Shown here: positions 57,417 to 64,000 of the stretch, piece after piece | Position numbering within the stretch: the stretch's first letter is position 1 | Layout: the number at the start of each line of letters is the position of its first letter | DNA from: Chionis minor | Taxonomy: Eukaryota > Chordata > Aves > Charadriiformes > Chionididae | Reading direction: 5' to 3' | Assembly (NCBI GenBank): GCA_013398295.1 | Contig: VZSF01001518.1 | Span: forward strand, 372,001 to 436,000 | DNA: 64,000 nucleotides | The notes under the pieces: model-generated | What the model saw: only the letters and a program-made list of their open reading frames with translations | Database searches by the model: none | What the model was told of the DNA's origin: nothing | Made by a program: the position numbers and the translations under genes

Positions 57417-57578
57417 AATACTGACATCTGTCTCCCGTATACTCAGGCAAGCAGCTGCAAAAGGGTTGATTCCCAGCAGTGACACTGCAGGTTCCTCTAT
57501 TCTGGCAAAAACGCTCGCAGACCGTCTGATTGCAGTTTGGTCCTGTAAAACCCAGTGCACAGTTGCAAGTAGGCCTCC
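57417..57578 (-). CDS. LRP1B: LRP1B exon: EGF-like modules (part plus one near-complete)
   Basis: This is the most upstream LRP1B exon in the window, 162 bp. It starts after a TAG acceptor, with two bases completing a glycine codon, and ends with one base of a tyrosine codon before GTAAGT. It encodes the last cysteines of one EGF module ([15 protein letters not shown]), then a whole module with cysteine spacing 3-5-9-1-8 (CERFC, CQNRGTC, nine residues, CSC, eight residues, C), then QY. Extracellular EGF modules of this group lie just outside the membrane in LRP1 and LRP1B and act as a stalk and fold unit beside the beta-propellers. No frame damage is visible. The preceding exon is not in the window. 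Confidence 0.96.
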
Positions 57579-58908
57579 CTATTCAAAACAAAGAAAACTA
57601 TTTTATGATAAAAATAAATAAACATTAAAATAACAATCAGCAATTTAAAGACTGATACACTTATCACAACAGTAACAAGTTTTAATGTATAAGCCCAATG
57701 AAATTTTCTCTAGACACTAATAAACTCGTTCAGAAACGCTGCTTGAATTCAGAACTCTTTAAAAATAAAGTTAGTGCTGTAGGATACAGACACCTCAAAA
57801 ATTGCATCTATGCATTTGACACTTGTACATGTATAGCCGTTGACTCTTCATTTGGAAATTATTGTAAAAGATGGTCTTAAGTAGGAATATAAGATTATAT
57901 TATATTACATATATATAAGGAATATAAGACTAAGCTCTTCAAATCATCCTGCGAGGCTCGGTTCCTCCAGTACTAGAAGATAAACGTTTATATAATCAAC
58001 ATCAATTCCTCTTCAGAATACGCTCCATTATTCTCAAATCTACGCACCTTTACATATAATCACAAGAATATAAAAATATTTATTAATGTGCCAATAGCCA
58101 AACTTTACATAACAATTTTTAGTGAAACACTACTAAGGCCTGTTTTGTTATCCTACTGCTCTCAGATAATAAATACTGTAACATAAAAATTGCATCACAC
58201 CAAAGATGGCTGTAAGGTTAAAATTCAATGTCTGAAAAGTAGCGAACACCTCGGAATGAACATTTGTACAAAAGGAACTCCTAGTCTATAGCTTCTTTTT
58301 AAAGGGTTTTAAAATAGTGTCTAAACACTGATGCATTTCCCTCCTGTGATTCCTCCCTATTTTAATTTTTCCAATTTTTTTCCTTATCTAAATCTCACGT
58401 CTAAAGAATTTATAGCTTTGTTACAATTCCACTGTTTTATTAAACGCTTCTACTTTTCCATGACTTCTTTCTTAAGGCTTATCTTACTTAAACCAAACTT
58501 CTAGATCCCATCAATGTTTTTCCATCTCCTGACTTTGCTTTTATATCTCATTTATAATCCTCTCTTCAAGTAAATGACGTGATGCATCCAACTAGCCATC
58601 GCCCTTCTCACTTCCTAGTGATCCATTCTCATTCTTGTTTATCTCTTACAAGACATTATTTTTCCCCCGTTCTCCTTCCCTTTGTTTTCATTCCGCCTCT
58701 AGGGTTGTCTTAAACTTAGGGAAAACAGAGTTTACCACTTTTCTTCTTCCTGGCTTCCAAGATGGGTAAGGAAAAAGATGAAGATTAATTGGGACCTGAG
58801 GATGCTTCTGAAATAAAGGAGCAGACAAGATGGTCTTGGTTTGAATCATAAGGAACCCGACCTGCTGGCAAGTAAAATCAAGAGCTTAACTGGGTGACTG
58901 CAGGAAAA

Positions 58909-59124
58909 CAGGAAAAATTTCTTCCCTTAAAGGGTTATCAAGCAGTGGAACAGGCTGCCCAGGGAAGTGGTTGAATCGCCATCCCTGGAGGTATTTAAAA
59001 GACCTGTGTGGTGCTGAGGGACAAGGTTTAGTGGTAACTTGGCAGTGCTAGGTTAACGGTTGGACTTGTGATCTTGAAGGTCTCTTCCAACCAAAACAAT
59101 TCTATGATTCTGTAAGTCTATGAG
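58909..59124 (+). mobile_element. CR1 LINE 3' fragment inside an LRP1B intron
   Basis: Forward-oriented CR1 3' end of about 216 bp, antisense to LRP1B. It contains GTGGAACAGGCTGCCCAGGG, GGAGGTATTTAAAAGAC, GATCTTGAAGGTCTCTTCC and a decayed ATTCTATG tail. There is a short internal deletion next to GACCTGTGTGG compared with the 10.6-kb copy. Confidence 0.94.
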
Positions 59125-62100
59125 TCATCCCTTTGAGTAAAGTCACAGAAATACCGTACCCCTGAGTAAGGGACCGTGCACAGGCTGGCAACAGCCCAAG
59201 AGTACAGAGGTATCAGGCAGAACCACAGGAATGCCTCATATGTAGACTACAGAAAACCAAAACAGTAACACGTGCATATTTACATTACATGCTTGTTTAC
59301 ATAAGTGGCAAAAGTCTATGAATTAAGATGGGAGAACCAAAATGTCTAGTCCTGAACGGAAACATTAATATCATTGGCTATAGCAAATTTGGAAAAGGAA
59401 GGCAACTAACGGGCTGTTGTAAAACTAATTCACATTTCCTTGATATCTAGTCTTTGCCCGTGGCAGAATAGGGCTACATGTTAAGAAGTGTTGAAGTCAA
59501 ACAGATTAGCAGATTAACTGCATAATATACGGTATGTGTGATGCAGAACCCCTTTGGACTGCAACCACAGTCATAAACAGGAAAAACAGCCTATTAGATT
59601 TTATTATTGAAAGCCCAATCAAGATAATGGTATGACTGTGGAATCCAAAAGACATCAGAGAAAGTCAAGGAATACGTTAATGGTGAGAAACTCTGTTTAT
59701 CCCTGCATTTACATTTGAAAAACTTCATACCAACATCACAGCGCAGAAACAAACTTCTTATATTTAAACAATCCTGCTTCATGAAGGGCTGGGTTAGTGA
59801 GCGGACAAGAGGAGCTATGCGTGACTTGGGCATGACTTGGTTTAAAAAGTACACAAGAGCCAAAATCTTAAGTAGTCAGAAGAAATAACATTTAAGGGTT
59901 GCTATTCCATAATTATTATCTCTCATCTTCATACTAATCTACCAGGAAATCCTTACCACTGCCTGACTTCCTGATGGATTATGACTAGGTCCCTTCCTTG
60001 CTGTCTTGTGTCTCACTCACTGTTTCCTCATTTTAATTCCACGTAGGTATCCACAACCACTTTCACATTTGCCTCCTGATGTCTTCTACCACAGCTGCAT
60101 CTAAAACTCCGAAATGTGCAACCCTTCTTAGATTTTTTGTTTGTTTGTTTCTTCTCTGTTTAGTTGGCCATCTCATTAAAGTAACGTAGATTAAAGTAAA
60201 TATTCAATAAACCCCACAACCTTAATTTTCTTCCGGTCTGCCTTTGTTTTAATACTGTGGAATCATTTAATATCATATTCATTAGAGAATTTTTCAATGC
60301 AAGTGACGTGCCTTCATTTTTTGTACTCCCTCTCATTCATGCAGAATGATTTATTTATTCTTTTTCTTTCACTTACTCCTCTTACATGAAACCCTTCACA
60401 TAATTCTTTTCCCATATTTTCTATTTTAAGCTATGCTAATTTAAAGTGTTTTGCAAATCATCCTAAAGGCCATGAGATCAGTTAGTCTCTTCCTCTGATG
60501 AGTACAGCAGGAACAAAACCATTGACTTAAAAATAGCTCCAACTACTTTAATATGCATCAGCCTGGTTATTCACATCTGTCCCCTGTGATCTAAACATTA
60601 AATCAAAGATGTTGAACTCAGATGTTAGCACAGACTCTTTTTGTTTTTCCCCATGTATACGCTTGTATTTAAATTTCTGCCCCCAAGCCAGGTGGTTTCA
60701 CATAATCCTTCATCTAAACCAGTGTTTCAATAAAGAAATTAAAATAAAATAGTGATAGAACATAGATCTGCAGGTCTCAAACCAGTTTTTATTATTAATA
60801 CTCCTCTATTTTTAAACTGATGAGGCAATGATATTTTCCTAGTTTGTAGAAAAGATTATTCTATTCTTTGCTAACATAGGCAGATAAATATGCCAAACTG
60901 CTGACAGTTATATGAAAATTTAATACAGTATAGGCCAAACCCCATTTTTGTCACTCAATTTAACATGACTTTTAGTAATGTTAATAGTTCATTGCCTATT
61001 TATACACAGACTGTTGGCATCTAAAATAATACTAATAATGACATTTTAATCTGCCTTATTCTCATGAATTATTTCTGATACAAAATGGTTCCAAGAACAG
61101 TTTAATAAAACCGCAGTATTAAACAACGACGCAGTGCTATAGGGTTTTGTATGACAGCATTAGAATATTGACATATGTTTGTAAAGCAAATAGTCATGTT
61201 AACCAAGATGTCACATATCCTAACTAACAAAAGTTGCAACGTAATCTCATGCACAGAAAACTTCAGTGAAGTGGTCGTGAAGTTTCAGGATTAGAGCTGT
61301 ACAGAGACAGAAGTAAAATTGTCTATTAATTCCCAACCTTCACCACCACAGAAACGTTCATGACACATGACAGTATAGAAAAATATTCATTAGGAAAGTA
61401 GTTTATGGAATGCTAACTGCTTCAAATTCAGACAATCGCCTTTTGGTAAATTTTATGCAAAAATGAGCAAAAATAATTTTCTTAAAGAAAAGATAAAATA
61501 AAGTTTCGCTGTTTTGAGCTCTTCCTTCTTCGGTGCAATCCTCAACTGGATTTAGTGTATGAGAATACTGTCTTCTCTTCCTCAGCCTATTACAGATTAG
61601 CATCCTAGCTTTCCTCATCCCCTGCCCTAACATAATAATCCCAAGAAAAAAATTCCTGTTTCAATTACCTAAGTTGAAAAACGTTTGTCAAAGTGTCAAG
61701 AAGGACAAGGTGGCAGCACATTCACAGCATCTCATGTGTACATGTTCCAGTGTCAAACCCAGAGTAATAATATCTAGAGAGCAAGAAGCATTTGGTTTTC
61801 TTTTGTTTTGTTCAGTATTTATCCGCTTTCCGCGATTTACAATGAATGTGCATCCACTTTGCTATTTACTATCTCTAATCCAATTCTTGGATACACTGAG
61901 TTGCTCACTATATATATATATATGCGCAAGTGGAAGCATAATGCATGTAGTCCCTATATTGATGAGAGTATTTAAAATAATTCTCAATAAAAATTCTAAA
62001 GAAATAAATTGCTGAGAATACATTAAAGTGTGCATGCTAAGACATATAAAATGAGTAACAAAAGTAATAACGAAAATTCTCTGGAGAACAAAGTACTTAG

Positions 62101-63395
62101 TCACTATTCTCTGAAGATTCTTCATGTAGCCTCAGTCTTTAAAAAAATCAGGATAATAATTTATAGATTTTTTTTTTAAAAACCCTCAATTCTAGAACTG
62201 ATAGAACTTGAAACAAACTTACAAAATTCTCACATATTTTTTTAAAATGTTTTGCGCAGAAATTAATAAACTAAAGGAGAATACGTCACAGTGAACCTAT
62301 GATAGGAAGTTATTTTTGGCAGTAGGACATCAACTTAATATGCAAAGTTTTTGGTGTGAAGATGAAATGCAGTTTCGCTCTTTCTTAGAAAGAAAAATCA
62401 TCCATAGGAAAATGATAGGGATTGAAATCCTACAATATTCAATTATTACAATATTGAAGTTTTGATGACAGAGACTGTAGTTACTCCTAGCTTGCCAATT
62501 TAATTTGCTATATAATAGCAAATAACTTTTCAAATAATCTTCAAAAATAGCTAATAAATATTTTAGTGCACTATTCTCTGTAATATCCAGGTGATTTCTT
62601 TTGGGAATCTACTCATGTATCTTAAACTCCTATTTATATTTATTTTGTAATGAACAGAACTCTAAGGAGATTAACTTTCATTCAAGCTATTGCCTAAGCA
62701 ACAGAGAAATATTATGTATTTCGTATGACCACATAAGGTATTTTGTAATTAAAAAAAAATATTTTAGGGAAATAGCACCGTTTTGATAAGCTTTCTGAAA
62801 GTTTCAAAAACCAAGATGATCCAGATGAGTGCCTGCACCAAGACACAGGTTATTTATTTCTTCCAGTCAACGGTAAATTCACTGCTAGCAACGTGTGGTA
62901 TTAAGTTGGTATGTGTGAATATGCATATATTTACTTTGCATATTTCACTTGCTGTCACTATTAAAGAACACAATGTGGCACTACACCAGCCTACCGTACG
63001 TAATATAATGTCTTCTGGAGTAGTTACCAGCAATCTGTGGGAATCCCAATGATTCATTTCTGTGTGGCTGATGAACTATAATTAGCTTTACTGAATCCAT
63101 CGTAGCGGAGAGAAGCTGTACGACTGTACATGATTAGCAGGTGAGCTGATTGGGATCCAGCCCAACAGACATACATTCTTCCCACGTTGTGAAAGAAAGG
63201 GAGAAAAGAACAATCTCTAGATATATTAGAGTGGTCTCAAGGCTGGTTGTGGTGGTTCTGCTGGAACCATTAGATCAGCTGTGAACCAGATGAGACCGTG
63301 TTGACATCAAGCTAAATACCTTCCCACATCCCTGTCCCGGTGACGAGACGACGTAGCATCCCCCTTTGAGGCTACTGGGACTGATACGACATTAG

Positions 63396-63665
63396 CAAAC
63401 TAAACAGATTTAGTCTGCTAACTAAAAACACTGAAACACTGGCAGGGTTTTCAGTATGCACCATTGTGTCCCAAAATCAACTTGTTCCGCTTATAAAATA
63501 CAATATAAAATAATATCTATCTGTCAAGCTATCTATCTATCAAACTAAACAGGTTTAGTTTGCTAATTAAAAAACACTGAAACATTGATAGGGTTTTCAG
63601 TATGCACCGTTATGTCCCCAAATCAACTTGTTCCGCTTATAAAATAGAATATAAAATAATATCTA
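63396..63665. repeat. Two-copy tandem duplication of about 145 bp with an internal palindrome
   Basis: The block starting CAAACTAAACAGATTTAGTC at 63,396 recurs from 63,541. Both contain GGGTTTTCAGTATGCACC, ATCAACTTGTTCCGCTTATA and AATATAAAATAATATCTA. A short TCTA repeat separates the copies. In the second copy the first 22 bases form a perfect inverted repeat of 10-bp arms (CAAACTAAAC and GTTTAGTTTG) round AG. Confidence 0.92.
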
Positions 63666-64000
63666 CTTTATATAGAATTATTTTTTGGAGAATATTTAAT
63701 CGATTTTCATTTAGTGGAAAGACAGAGTAATTTTTTACTCATTTTGATAGAAACATCACGATTCCATACGGTCAGACATAGTCTTCGTACTGCAAGTATA
63801 ATCCAAGTATGTATTTATCTAATTTTATGAACTTGTTAGATCTAGTTAATGTGTTCAAGACATTTAGTAAATTATTGCTCCAACATTTTTACTTTAAACC
63901 GTAAGGAGAAAGGAAGTGCATTTTTATGGTAACATTTAATTTTTTTCAAAATTCCCATTAATTTGGCTTACTGGAAAGTGTTCATTATTATACCCAAACT

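Larger units (their letters stand above)
57579..64000 (-). other. LRP1B: LRP1B intron (runs beyond the window)
   Basis: AT-rich intronic sequence upstream of the 57.4-kb exon. I looked on the minus strand for further cysteine-rich EGF exons and saw none. It holds a CR1 fragment at 58.91-59.12 kb, a short TTTG repeat near 60.14 kb, a short AT dinucleotide run near 61.91 kb and a duplicated palindromic unit at 63.40-63.67 kb. Confidence 0.85.

Noticed and set aside
58754..58790. ATGGGTAAGGAAAAAG after a pyrimidine-rich stretch, reminiscent of an EEF1A start
   Set aside because: Similarity stops after about five codons and a stop codon follows at once; chance resemblance.
57579..64000. Search for further upstream LRP1B exons on the minus strand
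   Set aside because: No segment with the expected cysteine density, open frame and splice sites was found by eye; all of it is treated as intron.

Overview
The window is vertebrate nuclear DNA, almost certainly from a bird. It carries several CR1 LINE fragments with the avian 3' tail (TTCCAACC followed by ATTCTATG repeats), a solo LTR of bird ERVL type, AT-rich low-complexity sequence, and no bacterial-style gene packing. The only protein-coding gene I can support is the 3' end of LRP1B (low-density lipoprotein receptor-related protein 1B), on the minus strand between about 57.6 kb and 30.8 kb.

Region by region. Positions 1 to about 28 kb are intergenic sequence downstream of LRP1B. I see no convincing gene there, but there are CR1 copies (8.2-9.05, 10.58-10.85 and 16.19-16.35 kb, plus an ancient one at 18.36-18.86 kb), a 728-bp solo LTR (13.33-14.06 kb), a Z-DNA-prone alternating tract (3.2 kb), a 67-bp tandem duplication (4.8 kb), two perfect 12-bp inverted repeats (11.25 and 20.37 kb) and an AATAT-type low-complexity block (14.36 kb). 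Positions about 28.1-30.8 kb hold the likely LRP1B 3' UTR. Positions 30,797-57,578 hold nine coding exons that are homologous to the known end of LRP1B, plus one additional cassette-like exon. They encode the last EGF-like modules, the single transmembrane helix and the whole cytoplasmic tail with two NPxY motifs, the LRP1B-specific 33-residue tail insert and the stop codon. Positions 57.6-64 kb are the next intron upstream, with another CR1 copy and a 145-bp tandem duplication built round a palindrome.

All exon junctions were read by hand. Every intron is GT-AG and every reading-frame phase matches its neighbour, so the spliced frame is open from 57,578 to the TAA at 30,797-30,799.

The observation most worth following is a 114-bp putative exon at 49,914-50,027, between two exons that in the LRP1B/LRP1 proteins I remember are adjacent. 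It has splice signals at both ends, the phase needed to be included or skipped without changing frame, and would add exactly one complete six-cysteine EGF module. Its cysteine spacing equals that of the EGF module encoded at 57.4-57.6 kb.
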